In this document: positions 54,050 to 62,537 of the stretch, piece by piece | Layout: each line of letters opens with the position of its first letter | Position numbering within the stretch: the stretch's first letter is position 1 | Source of the DNA: an uncultured Spirochaetota bacterium | GTDB lineage: Bacteria; Spirochaetota; Spirochaetia; Treponematales; Treponemataceae | NCBI GenBank assembly: GCA_944389415.1 | Contig: CALXMF010000001.1 | Coordinates: forward strand, 62,001 to 126,000 | DNA length: 64,000 nt | Direction: 5' to 3' | Program-made: the position numbers and the translations under genes | Notes under the pieces: model-generated | Told to the model about the DNA's origin: nothing | Database searches by the model: none | Seen by the model: only the letters and a program-made list of their open reading frames with translations

Positions 54050-55138
54050 ATGGCGTTTAATCTCGAAATGTATCCGATCAGTTATCTGGCAAAATATAAT
54101 CCATCCACACAAAAATGGGAAGAAGAATGGATAGAATGTGATCGCATTCCCTATTCACAACTGCAGAAAATGAATTCGGCTGAAAAGGATAAAGTTCTCT
54201 CACATCGAAACCAGCTGGGACTGCCGACTGTCAGTTACACAAGCCAGTATGGTTATGGCTGTTTTGAAGGGATGAAGGCATATCCGCACAAAGACGGCGG
54301 TATCATCATATTCAGACCGGACAGGAACGCCCGGCGTTTTGCTGATTCAATGAGAGGGCTGGGAACACCGGCATTCCCGGAGGATATGTTTATAAATGCG
54401 TCTGTCGAATTTGTCCGCCGCAATGCGGAACTTGGCTATATTCCAACATATGACAGCGCATGGGAAAAAGATAATTTTGCCGGTGCGTCTGCTGTGTATT
54501 TACGTCCTTTTATGAATTCAGAAGGAGCAATAGGCGTAGGGCTCGCAAAGGAACCATATGTCGTCATCTGCGCGACAACTGTTTCCTCGTATTTTAAAGG
54601 CGGAAACACAAAAGCTGTCACCACAAAACGTATTCGGGCGACACCGTTCGGCACAGGCTGTATTAAATGCGCTTCAAACTATGTTATGTCCGCTCTTGCA
54701 AAAAAAGAAGCGGAAACAGATGGGTATATGGAAGTAGTTTTTCTGGACGCGGTTGAACACAAATATATTCAAGAAGGTTCTTCCTGCAATATTTTCTTTC
54801 ATCTGAAAGACGGCACCCTTGTCACTCCAGAATTGGGCGATACTATTTTACCAGGTATTACACGCGCAAGTGTAATTGATCTTGCCCGCGCAGAAGGCAT
54901 TACTGTTGAAGAACGGCAGATTTCTATTGACGAGGCAATGGAATCGGGTATTGAATGTTTTGTCACAGGTACCGCAGCAGGTATAACACCTATTGAGAGT
55001 ATTACGCACAACGGGAAAGAAGCAGTGTACAATAACCGAAAGCCGGGACCACTTGGAGAAAAGCTGCAGCGTATTCTTAAAGGGACTCAATACGGAACAA
55101 TTGAAGATACACATCACTGGAATTACAAAGTAAAATAG
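54050..55138 (+). CDS. ilvE: Branched-chain amino acid aminotransferase
   Basis: PLP fold-type IV enzyme of 362 residues that interconverts Val, Leu and Ile with their keto acids. ATG 54050 has GGAGG 4 nt upstream, so the 31 codons before it are not translated. YTSQYGYGCFEGMKAYPHKD, RPDRNARRFADSMRGLGTPA, TPFGTGCIKCASNYVMSALA (Schiff-base Lys) and YIQEGSSCNIFFHLKDG fit the family, in the longer eukaryote-like IlvE II type. No ilvC, ilvD or leu genes are adjacent; the acetolactate synthase gene lies about 41 kb away in the window. Confidence 0.94.
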   Translation: MAFNLEMYPISYLAKYNPSTQKWEEEWIECDRIPYSQLQKMNSAEKDKVLSHRNQLGLPTVSYTSQYGYGCFEGMKAYPHKDGGIIIFRPDRNARRFADSMRGLGTPAFPEDMFINASVEFVRRNAELGYIPTYDSAWEKDNFAGASAVYLRPFMNSEGAIGVGLAKEPYVVICATTVSSYFKGGNTKAVTTKRIRATPFGTGCIKCASNYVMSALAKKEAETDGYMEVVFLDAVEHKYIQEGSSCNIFFHLKDGTLVTPELGDTILPGITRASVIDLARAEGITVEERQISIDEAMESGIECFVTGTAAGITPIESITHNGKEAVYNNRKPGPLGEKLQRILKGTQYGTIEDTHHWNYKVK

Positions 55139-55158
55139 CAGCTTTCACTGCATAAATA

Positions 55159-55190
55159 AAAAACCGCTGTCCGGTATGGCAGCGGTTTTT
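55159..55190. terminator. Bidirectional terminator between ilvE and the CZB chemoreceptor gene
   Basis: AAAAACCGCTG (55159-55169) pairs with CAGCGGTTTTT (55180-55190), loop of 10 nt, with A/T runs on both sides. It lies between convergent genes and can serve both strands. Confidence 0.88.
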
Positions 55191-55207
55191 ATTTTTATCA
55201 TGAATTA

Positions 55208-56650
55208 TTATCGTTTTAATTTATTTAATGCGACATACAAATTACCAAGCGCGTTTACAACCGCTCCGGAAATTGTCACCAGATTTATGTATTTAAGTTC
55301 AAGTGATTGACCTGAAAGATGTTCCCGCTGCTGATATAGTTCCTGTACAGTATCATGCATCTGTTTATGGACTTTCTCAAGAGCGCGTACCTGATCCAGA
55401 TTTTTAAAATTAGCATTCTCTCTGCTGCATTTATCAAGCCACTTGCCTAGATCACAGGCATGACAATCTCCGGGCGGAGAAGCTGGCACAGCAGAACGAT
55501 CTTTCAGCAGAGATTGAGCGTATTCAAGCCAGTTAATATGCTGCTGCACTGCCAAGACATACGGCATATCAAGTGCGCTATCGCCTGAAACACCATCAAT
55601 TTTAAATAAGGTATTTTCAACAGAAGATATCTTATGAATCATATCACATGATACTTCCACCGAAGAAAGGGCCTTTTTTGCGATATCTGTCAGATCATCA
55701 TTAATTGAAGATGAAAGAGAGCTGACCTGTTCAACAGAACCGGATAAATCTGTTATGTGGCCGGAAATATCAGAAGATCGTTTACTCAGCTCCATACTGG
55801 AAGCAGCAATACCATCCGCCGTATCAAGCAGCTTTACGCCAGTTCCGCTCAGTTCCTGAACATCAGAGGCGATAGTGGACAAAGAAGCAGAAGTTTCTTC
55901 AACTTTTGAGCCTATCACCTGCATAGCAGCACCGGCTTCATCAGCAAGTCTGCGAGCTTCCATCAGAGTATCTATCATGCTTTTTAATGTCTTATCAATA
56001 TTAGCCGCGTTTACCCTGGTATTTTCTGAAAGTTTGCGAATCTCACCGGCAACAACAGCAAAACCGACACCAGCTTTACCAGCGTGAGCTGCCTCAATTG
56101 CCGCATTCATCGCAAGCAAATTCGTCTGTTCACTGATGTCGTTGATTGAACCAATGACAGCTTTAATAGCATCAACATTTTTGCTGAGTACATCAATAAC
56201 TCCCAGCACTTTTGTTACTTTTTCAGAACCCGCAGTAGTAGAATCTGTCAGTTCCGCTGTCACAGCAAGTCGTTCATTTGTGATATTTGATACTTGCTGA
56301 AGAGAATCATTAATAGACACAATGGCATCACGGGTATAATCAACAGCTTTATTCTGACGGGTAATAAAATTATCCATTTCCTGGATAGCAGATACAATCT
56401 GCAGAATAGAACTGACAACACCTTTTAAGTGGTCATCAAAGTCAGCGAATTCAGAACTTTTATCCTGTGTCGTCTCGATAGTTTTGGCAGAATTTACCAA
56501 AGATTTGCCAATCAGCACCTCAAGGGCTTCAATTTCATGTTTTATTACAGTCATGCGATCTTCGCATTCCCGGCTGAACAAAACGTCTTTCTGAACAGCT
56601 GCATTCACAGTTGGAGCAGAATTTGTTTTAATATTTTTCTTTCCAAACAT
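55208..56650 (-). CDS. Soluble methyl-accepting chemotaxis protein with CZB domain
   Basis: Cytoplasmic chemoreceptor of 480 residues without membrane segments. I start it at ATG 56650. The signalling domain has [20 protein letters not shown] then [20 protein letters not shown]; the usual Asp of VVADE is Gly. The C-terminal chemoreceptor zinc-binding domain (about 350-465) contains [21 protein letters not shown] and VHKQMHD, supplying His, Cys, His and His ligands. Such receptors sense zinc or oxidants such as hypochlorite through the Cys-zinc site. There is no HAMP. A sigma-28-like -10 box lies just upstream. It would pair with cytoplasmic CheA arrays. Confidence 0.93.
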   Translation of the reverse strand: MFGKKNIKTNSAPTVNAAVQKDVLFSRECEDRMTVIKHEIEALEVLIGKSLVNSAKTIETTQDKSSEFADFDDHLKGVVSSILQIVSAIQEMDNFITRQNKAVDYTRDAIVSINDSLQQVSNITNERLAVTAELTDSTTAGSEKVTKVLGVIDVLSKNVDAIKAVIGSINDISEQTNLLAMNAAIEAAHAGKAGVGFAVVAGEIRKLSENTRVNAANIDKTLKSMIDTLMEARRLADEAGAAMQVIGSKVEETSASLSTIASDVQELSGTGVKLLDTADGIAASSMELSKRSSDISGHITDLSGSVEQVSSLSSSINDDLTDIAKKALSSVEVSCDMIHKISSVENTLFKIDGVSGDSALDMPYVLAVQQHINWLEYAQSLLKDRSAVPASPPGDCHACDLGKWLDKCSRENANFKNLDQVRALEKVHKQMHDTVQELYQQREHLSGQSLELKYINLVTISGAVVNALGNLYVALNKLKR

Positions 56651-56666
56651 GGCATATAATAGCACA

Positions 56667-56674
56667 TTATCGGT
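56667..56674 (-). promoter_or_regulatory. Sigma-28-like -10 element before the CZB chemoreceptor
   Basis: On the minus strand ACCGATAA (56674-56667), one change from GCCGATAA. The expected TAAA 15 bp upstream is absent (T-rich instead). It lies 16 bp before the ATG. Confidence 0.4.
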
Positions 56675-56740
56675 AAATATGTGTAGATAAAAAATCCGCA
56701 GCACACACAAAAAACTGCCCGCAACAGTTGTTTAAACTAA

Positions 56741-56769
56741 TTGTCATATTATGAATTTTACGATACAAA
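56741..56769 (+). promoter_or_regulatory. Candidate promoter of the alpha-galactosidase gene
   Basis: TTGTCA (56741-56746), 17 bp, then TACAAA (56764-56769), 42 bp before the GTG start at 56812. I do not find the GTTTGGTTGA element of the other sugar promoters here. Confidence 0.5.
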
Positions 56770-56811
56770 TAAAAAAAGTACCTTACATACATTTTGCAGA
56801 AGGAGTTTAAT

Positions 56812-59082
56812 GTGTCAATCATTGTCTCAACCGAGGGCAGAAACACACCTGTTTTTCTGCTCCACACCCCTGCGTCAAGTTACATCATATACACAGAAAA
56901 TGGTTATCTGTGTCACGGCGGATGGTTCGACCGAACCGAATTCTGGAGCGGCCATTGCGTTAAAAGACACACTGATATGGGATTTTCGCCTAATCCCAGT
57001 GAATATGGTGCAGAACGTGTTTTCTCTCTGGACACCATTATGCAGGAATATTCATCAGCAGGCAGAAGCGATTTCAGAGCACCGGCTTTTAAAGCATTTT
57101 TTGCAGACGGCTCCCATTCAGCAGATCTTTTATACAATACATATAGAATCATACCTGGGAAACCGCCTCTTAAAGGACTGCCCTCCGTATATGTAGAAAA
57201 TAATGATGAGGCCGACACTCTTGAAATAGACCTGAAAGACCCATTATCCGGCATTACGGTAACACTTTCCTATACTGTATTTTCACAGCGTGATGTGATT
57301 TGCCGGCATACGGTCATTTCTAATCCTGACAGCGGCAGCACTCTGACATTGAATCACGCAATGAGCGCCTGCATTGATTTTCCCTCAGCGTCATTCTCAA
57401 TGCTCCAGCTTTCAGGCGCCCACTGCCGCGAACGAGTACCATTTATCCGGCAGCTTGTACCAGGAGTACAGGAAGTTTCTTCCCGCCGAGGCGCTTCAAG
57501 CCATCAGCAGCATCCATTTATCGCCCTGCTCGAAGAAGGTGCAACAGAAACACAGGGAACAGTATATGGGTTCTCCCTTGTTTACAGCGGTAATTTCCTG
57601 ATGCAGGCTGAAACTGATCAGTGCTTTACAACTCGTATTCTCGCAGGTATCAACCCGGAAACCTTTTTCTGGAAACTGGAACCAGGAGCATTATTCACAA
57701 CTCCCGAAGTAGTAATGGTTCGCAGCAGGAATGGACTGGGAGAAATGAGCCGCACATATCATGATTTATACAGAAGCCGTATGTGCCGCGGCCAGTGGAG
57801 AGACAAAGACCGTCCGATTGTTATAAATAACTGGGAAGCGACATACTTTGCTTTTACCGGAGAAAAACTTTGCGCCCTCGCCGAAAAAGCCGCTGATGCA
57901 GGCATTGAGCTCTTTGTTCTTGATGACGGATGGTTTGGCGAACGTGATGATGATTTTCGTTCTTTGGGCGATTGGACTGTCAACACAAATAAAATTCCCG
58001 GCGGGCTTGCTGCTCTGGCAAATGATATACGCGAAAAAGGACTCGCGTTTGGTCTGTGGGTAGAACCAGAAATGATCAGCGAAGACAGTGATCTGTATCG
58101 GTTACATCCGGATTGGTGTCTGCGTGTACCAGGACGAAAACCAGTAACTGGACGCAGCCAACTTGTGATAGACTTATCCCGAACAGATGTTGTTGATTAT
58201 CTTATCAATACATTCACCCAGATTTTTAAATCGGCTCCGATTACCTATGTAAAATGGGATTTCAACCGGCATCTTACAGATGTCGCATCTACAGCCTTGC
58301 CTGCTGACCGGCAGGGGGAAGTGTTCCACCGATTTGTTTTAGGACTCTACCGGCTTATGGATACGCTGACAACCCGTTTCCCGAATCTGTTATTTGAAAG
58401 TTGTTCAGGAGGCGGCGGTCGGTATGATCCTGCAATTCTTCAGTATATGCCCCAAACATGGACGAGCGATAACACTGACGCACTTTCACGAACATGGATA
58501 CAGCTTGCAACCAGCATCGTATATCCCGCATCAACAATGTCCTGCCATGTCTCAGCAGTTCCAAACCACCAGACAGGGCGAAATGCGCCGCTGATGCTCC
58601 GATTTGCAGTCGCTGCCGCAGGTACATTTGGCTATGAACTCGATCTGACCAGATTACCGCAGCAAGAACTTGATAATATAAAAAGTTTAACACAGCAATA
58701 TAAACAGATCAGAACTCTTGTACGAACAGGAGACTTGTACCGCATCAAGACACCATGGCATATCAGCGGCTGCGCTGATTACGCAGGAGGTCTGTTTGGA
58801 ACTGGAGATACAGCCTCATGGCTTTATGTCTCAAAAGAAGCAGATGACGCTTTATTCACCGTCATCTGGCTGATGCCAGGCGCAAATCCTTCAGGCTGTT
58901 CATACCGGCTGCAAGGACTTGATCCAAACGCGCGGTATAAAATCATCCCCATCTGGACAGGAAAAGACACGTTGTATACCGACACAGTAGCAGGCGGCGC
59001 AGAATTAATGCACGCAGGTATTCATATTACTTACCAGCCGTCTTATGAGCAATGCTTTATGCTCAGACTGAAAAAGATCTAA
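56812..59082 (+). CDS. Alpha-galactosidase, GH36
   Basis: Glycoside hydrolase of 756 residues, probably cytoplasmic since no signal peptide is present. It releases galactose from melibiose, raffinose and stachyose. GTG 56812 is chosen because AGGAG lies 6 nt upstream. An N-terminal beta-sandwich (about 1-320) precedes the barrel. The catalytic motifs are YVKWDFNRHLTD (nucleophile Asp) and SCSGGGGRYDPAILQY then WTSDNTDALSR (acid/base Asp in SDNTD). VLDDGWFGERDDDFRSLGDW is the diagnostic family stretch. The ABC importer downstream likely supplies its substrate, though each has its own promoter and a terminator lies between. Confidence 0.96.
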   Translation: MSIIVSTEGRNTPVFLLHTPASSYIIYTENGYLCHGGWFDRTEFWSGHCVKRHTDMGFSPNPSEYGAERVFSLDTIMQEYSSAGRSDFRAPAFKAFFADGSHSADLLYNTYRIIPGKPPLKGLPSVYVENNDEADTLEIDLKDPLSGITVTLSYTVFSQRDVICRHTVISNPDSGSTLTLNHAMSACIDFPSASFSMLQLSGAHCRERVPFIRQLVPGVQEVSSRRGASSHQQHPFIALLEEGATETQGTVYGFSLVYSGNFLMQAETDQCFTTRILAGINPETFFWKLEPGALFTTPEVVMVRSRNGLGEMSRTYHDLYRSRMCRGQWRDKDRPIVINNWEATYFAFTGEKLCALAEKAADAGIELFVLDDGWFGERDDDFRSLGDWTVNTNKIPGGLAALANDIREKGLAFGLWVEPEMISEDSDLYRLHPDWCLRVPGRKPVTGRSQLVIDLSRTDVVDYLINTFTQIFKSAPITYVKWDFNRHLTDVASTALPADRQGEVFHRFVLGLYRLMDTLTTRFPNLLFESCSGGGGRYDPAILQYMPQTWTSDNTDALSRTWIQLATSIVYPASTMSCHVSAVPNHQTGRNAPLMLRFAVAAAGTFGYELDLTRLPQQELDNIKSLTQQYKQIRTLVRTGDLYRIKTPWHISGCADYAGGLFGTGDTASWLYVSKEADDALFTVIWLMPGANPSGCSYRLQGLDPNARYKIIPIWTGKDTLYTDTVAGGAELMHAGIHITYQPSYEQCFMLRLKKI

Positions 59083-59104
59083 CCAAAGAAAACTGTTTTT
59101 TAAC

Positions 59105-59135
59105 AAAGATATCCGCCTACAGCGGATATCTTTTT
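59105..59135 (+). terminator. Rho-independent terminator after the alpha-galactosidase gene
   Basis: AAAGATATCCGC (59105-59116) and GCGGATATCTTT (59122-59133) form a perfect 12-bp stem with loop CTACA and a T tail. Confidence 0.92.
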
Positions 59136-59255
59136 CAATACAACTTTTCTATTTTTGAAAGCTATTTTTTTCTTAAAACATACAATTCCTTATTACAAAC
59201 AAAAATAAAAAGAACAATAGCAGTACAAGCAACAGCAAAAGAAACCTTTTTTTTA

Positions 59256-59285
59256 TTGACAAAATAAAGACAAAAAACATACTAT
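59256..59285 (+). promoter_or_regulatory. Candidate promoter of the sugar importer operon
   Basis: TTGACA (59256-59261), 18 bp, then TACTAT (59280-59285). Transcription should begin near 59292, directly before a long inverted repeat. Confidence 0.65.
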
Positions 59286-59293
59286 ATAGAAAA

Positions 59294-59341
59294 TATATGT
59301 TTGGTTGATGTTTTACCAGTATAACATCCAGCATACATATA
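59294..59341 (+). promoter_or_regulatory. 19-bp inverted repeat at the start of the sugar importer mRNA
   Basis: TATATGTTTGGTTGATGTT (59294-59312) and AACATCCAGCATACATATA (59323-59341) are complementary at 16 of 19 positions around a 10-nt loop. It lies between the predicted transcription start and the AGGAGG at 59352-59357. It contains GTTTGGTTGA (59299-59308), whose reverse complement recurs before the GH13 gene. It could be a repressor operator, an mRNA hairpin, or both. Confidence 0.6.
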
Positions 59342-59363
59342 TCACTAGGACAGGAGGTTAGAT

Positions 59364-60665
59364 ATGGAGAAACTTAATTATCCAGCACAGCGACAACGGC
59401 TAAGACTGTGCTGTTCTCTTATCGCAGCAGTTTCCCTTCTTCTGTTTGCAGCATGCAGCGGCAATACAGCGCAGGACGGGAAAATTCACATTGAACTGGT
59501 TCATTACAAACCTGAAGCAGTTAAGACATTTGAAGCGCTTGAGGAGAAGTTCAACGCATCACAGAACGAAATTGTTCTGACAATTGAATCCCCAAATGAA
59601 GCAATGACGATTCTTAAAACACGGTTTGTCAGAGAGGATCCGCCGGATATTATCGGTATTGGCGGAGATATCAACTATTCCATTTTTCTTGATGCGGGAA
59701 TGTTGATGGATATCTCTGACTATGAAGGGCTGCATGATATTAAAGATTCTTATCTAAACACAGCTGATCTTCTGGAATTTGTTCCTACAGAAGGCGCATA
59801 CACAGTTCCTTTTGCCGCGAATGCAGCTGGTGTCTTATATAACAAAGATATTTTTGATGAACATGGCTGGTCAATTCCCCGCACATGGGATGAGTTTATT
59901 TCTCTGTGCAAAACTATAAGAGCAGCCGGTATACAGCCCCTATTTTTTGGATATCGAGACACATGGACATGTCTGGCACCATGGAATGCGATAGCAGTAG
60001 ACCTTGCCCCGGCAGATATCTGCCAGCAGGTAAATAGAGGAGAAGCAAAATTCAGTGATGCGTACCGTTTAGTCGCGGAAAGGGATCTGGCGCTCCTTGA
60101 ATTTGCGCAGCCTGATCCATTCGCCTACGGCTACAATGATGCCTGTACTGAATTTGCACGCGGGGGAGCGGCAATGTTTGTAATTGGTAATTACGCTATC
60201 CCGCAAATCCGCTCTGTAAATCCCGATATCAATATTGATTCCTTTGTATTTCCCGCAAGCAATGATCCGGAACAGAATATTCTGAATTCAGGCAATGACT
60301 TGCAATTCTCAATTATAAAAGACTGCAAAAATAAAGAAGCCGCCTATAAGGTATTGGATTTCTTATTTGCCGACGAAAATGTGCAGATGTATCTTGATGA
60401 TCAGAACGCCGTTCCCTGTAAAAAAGGTGATTTCAACATCTCTCCGATGCTGAACGGCATGAAAGACTATATCATTAACGGCAAAACAGCAGATTATCAG
60501 GACCACTACTATCCTACCGGCATGGGAGTAGATAGTATGATTCAGTCATTCCTCATCAATAAAGACATTGATGCTTTCCTGAACAAGTTTGATACAGACT
60601 GGGTTCGCTACAATAGAGACACTATCCAGAAACTTGAAGACTATGCCGCGAAAGGAGGCAAATAA
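59364..60665 (+). CDS. Sugar ABC transporter substrate-binding lipoprotein
   Basis: Lipoprotein of 433 residues of the family-1 solute-binding (MalE/MsmE) type. A basic start, a hydrophobic stretch and the lipobox LFAAC (Cys31) lead to mature sequence KIHIELVHYKPEAVKTFEAL, PPDIIGIGGDINYSIFLDAG and YTVPFAANAAGVLYNKDIFD. The C-terminal hinge NSGNDLQFSIIKDCKNKEAA is typical. AGGAGG lies 6 nt before the ATG. It is followed with a 1-bp overlap by the first permease gene. With GH36 and GH13 enzymes on either side, an alpha-linked oligosaccharide (raffinose-type or isomalto-type) is the likely ligand. Confidence 0.95.
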   Translation: MEKLNYPAQRQRLRLCCSLIAAVSLLLFAACSGNTAQDGKIHIELVHYKPEAVKTFEALEEKFNASQNEIVLTIESPNEAMTILKTRFVREDPPDIIGIGGDINYSIFLDAGMLMDISDYEGLHDIKDSYLNTADLLEFVPTEGAYTVPFAANAAGVLYNKDIFDEHGWSIPRTWDEFISLCKTIRAAGIQPLFFGYRDTWTCLAPWNAIAVDLAPADICQQVNRGEAKFSDAYRLVAERDLALLEFAQPDPFAYGYNDACTEFARGGAAMFVIGNYAIPQIRSVNPDINIDSFVFPASNDPEQNILNSGNDLQFSIIKDCKNKEAAYKVLDFLFADENVQMYLDDQNAVPCKKGDFNISPMLNGMKDYIINGKTADYQDHYYPTGMGVDSMIQSFLINKDIDAFLNKFDTDWVRYNRDTIQKLEDYAAKGGK

Positions 60666-61546
60666 TGGCGAAAAAACAGCTTATCGGGGGAAACAGAACG
60701 TTTCTGGCAATGACCATTCCCGTTCTGATATTATTCTTCTGTTTTAATACACTTCCGCTGATTCAGGGCTTTATTTACAGTTTTACAAATTACCGGGGAT
60801 TCGGTAATTATGATTTTGTCGGTTTGCGCAATTATCTTGATTTATTCAAGGACGGACGAGTTGGCCGTTCATATCTTTTTACTTTTAAGCTGGCAATTGT
60901 TTCAACTATTTTAGTTAATGTACTGAGTATGGTGTTAGCAATCGGGCTGAACAATAAAATCAAGTATAAGAGCGGATTACGGGCAATTTATTTTATTCCC
61001 AATGTTCTTGGCGGCCTTGTCGTCGGCTACATTTTCCAGTTCTTCTTTACATATGTCCTTCCTGCAATCGGTAAAGAACTTGGTCTGGCTTCTCTCTCTT
61101 CCAGCCTGCTCTCAAATGTCGGCGCCGCATGGATCGCAATTGTTATTGTTTGTGCTTGGCAGTCAACAGCGATGAATACTATCATCTATATTTCAGGTTT
61201 GCAAACTGTACCGGAAGATGTTTATGAAGCAGGTTCAATTGATGGCATCACAAGCGGATGGCAGAAATTCAAGCATTTAACACTGCCTCTGATTTTTCCA
61301 TTTATTACCATCAACTTAGTTCTCTGTATGAAGAATTTTCTGATGGTATTTGATCAGATTATGTCTTTAACAAAAGGCGGACCGGCGCAGAGCACAGAGT
61401 CTATTTCATATTTAATTTATAACAACGGTATGGCAGGAAGTGAATTTGGATTTCAGAGTGCAAACGCATTTGTATTCTTTGTGCTGATTGTTGTTATCTC
61501 TGTTCTGCAGATAAAATTCCTTGGTAAAAAAGAGGAGCAGCTCTAA
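60665..61546 (+). CDS. Sugar ABC transporter permease, MalF/MsmF type
   Basis: Inner-membrane permease of 293 residues with six membrane segments, the first near 13-35 (TFLAMTIPVLILFFCFNTLP). The EAA loop is YEAGSIDGITSGWQKFKHLT then LPLIFP, close to residues 187-210. Overlaps of the TAATG type at both ends couple it to the binding protein and the second permease. No ATPase gene follows; importers of this group commonly share a single MsmK/UgpC-type ATPase encoded elsewhere. Confidence 0.95.
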   Translation: MAKKQLIGGNRTFLAMTIPVLILFFCFNTLPLIQGFIYSFTNYRGFGNYDFVGLRNYLDLFKDGRVGRSYLFTFKLAIVSTILVNVLSMVLAIGLNNKIKYKSGLRAIYFIPNVLGGLVVGYIFQFFFTYVLPAIGKELGLASLSSSLLSNVGAAWIAIVIVCAWQSTAMNTIIYISGLQTVPEDVYEAGSIDGITSGWQKFKHLTLPLIFPFITINLVLCMKNFLMVFDQIMSLTKGGPAQSTESISYLIYNNGMAGSEFGFQSANAFVFFVLIVVISVLQIKFLGKKEEQL

Positions 61547-62382
61547 TGAAAACTATTAATAAAATAAACTGGCCCATTACAATTCTGCTTATCATAGGCT
61601 CAGTTACGATATTTTTTCCTCTCTATATGGCAATAGTTATTGCTCTGAAATCTCCGACTGAAATGACAAATGACGTTGCCGGCGCGCTTGCTTTTCCTAT
61701 CCATATGGCGTTTTCCAATTTTTCAGAAGCAATGCGCGTGACTGATTTCTGGCACTCTCTGAGCAGCAGTTTGCTTATTACCCTTATTACTATTGTGCTT
61801 TCTATTCTGATTCACTCTGTAGCTGGGTACGCGATCGGAAGAAACATGGCACACAGTAAGTTTTACAGTTTTGCCTATATGTATATAGTCAGCGGAATGT
61901 TTGTTCCTTTCGCCATTCTGATGATGCCGCTGGTTAAACAAACAGCTGTAATGGGAATAGCAAATATTGTTGGTGTTATTTTGTTATATGTGGTATTCTT
62001 TATGCCTATGAATTTGCTGTTATATGCCGGATACTTAAAAAATATCCCTCTGGCATTAGAAGAAGCTGCACTCATTGACGGAGCTGGAACATGGAGAACA
62101 TACTGGACGATTATTTTCCCTATTATTAAACCAATGCACGCAACAGTAGCCGTTCTGACAGCACTTTCCACATGGAACGATGTAATGACACCTCTTGTTA
62201 TTATGTCCGGAAGCGGTCTAAATACACTTCCCCTTGCACAGTTAAATTTTCAAACACAATTCGGTACAAACTATAATCTCGCGTTTGCGTCATATTTGCT
62301 GGCACTAATACCGATCATCATTTTCTACATCATTTGTCAGAAACAGATTCTTAATGGTGTTGTTAACGGCGCAGTAAAATAA
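61546..62382 (+). CDS. Sugar ABC transporter permease, MalG/MsmG type
   Basis: Second permease, 278 residues, with six membrane segments beginning near residue 9 (WPITILLIIGSVTIFFPLYM). The EAA loop is LEEAALIDGAGTWRTYWTII then FPIIKP, around 178-203. Family-specific LNFQTQFGTNYNLAFASYLL precedes the last segment. It ends with NGAVK, as many MalG-type proteins do. It is the last gene of the three-gene importer and is followed by a terminator, so the GH13 gene is a separate unit. Confidence 0.95.
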   Translation: MKTINKINWPITILLIIGSVTIFFPLYMAIVIALKSPTEMTNDVAGALAFPIHMAFSNFSEAMRVTDFWHSLSSSLLITLITIVLSILIHSVAGYAIGRNMAHSKFYSFAYMYIVSGMFVPFAILMMPLVKQTAVMGIANIVGVILLYVVFFMPMNLLLYAGYLKNIPLALEEAALIDGAGTWRTYWTIIFPIIKPMHATVAVLTALSTWNDVMTPLVIMSGSGLNTLPLAQLNFQTQFGTNYNLAFASYLLALIPIIIFYIICQKQILNGVVNGAVK

Positions 62383-62398
62383 TAAGTCATTTATCACT

Positions 62399-62429
62399 AA
62401 AACCGCCCTGTCTGTACAGAGGCGGTTTT
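62399..62429 (+). terminator. Rho-independent terminator after the sugar importer operon
   Basis: AAAACCGCC (62399-62407) pairs with GGCGGTTTT (62421-62429), with a 13-nt loop that can itself form CTGT/ACAG pairs, followed by T residues. Confidence 0.9.
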
Positions 62430-62496
62430 TTATTTATGTCAATAAAGTATAATAAAATATCAATATCAGCATAGAATTCGTTTATAAAAGATAATA

Positions 62497-62518
62497 TACT
62501 ATATATACTCAACCAAAC
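62497..62518 (+). promoter_or_regulatory. Candidate -10 box and shared operator before the GH13 gene
   Basis: TACTAT (62497-62502) is followed by TCAACCAAAC (62509-62518), the exact reverse complement of the element at 59299-59308, which likewise lies just after a TACTAT. No good -35 is visible, so the promoter may be weak or activator-dependent. AAGGAG at 62522-62527 serves the gene. Confidence 0.5.
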
Positions 62519-62537
62519 AGCAAGGAGAATATACAGT

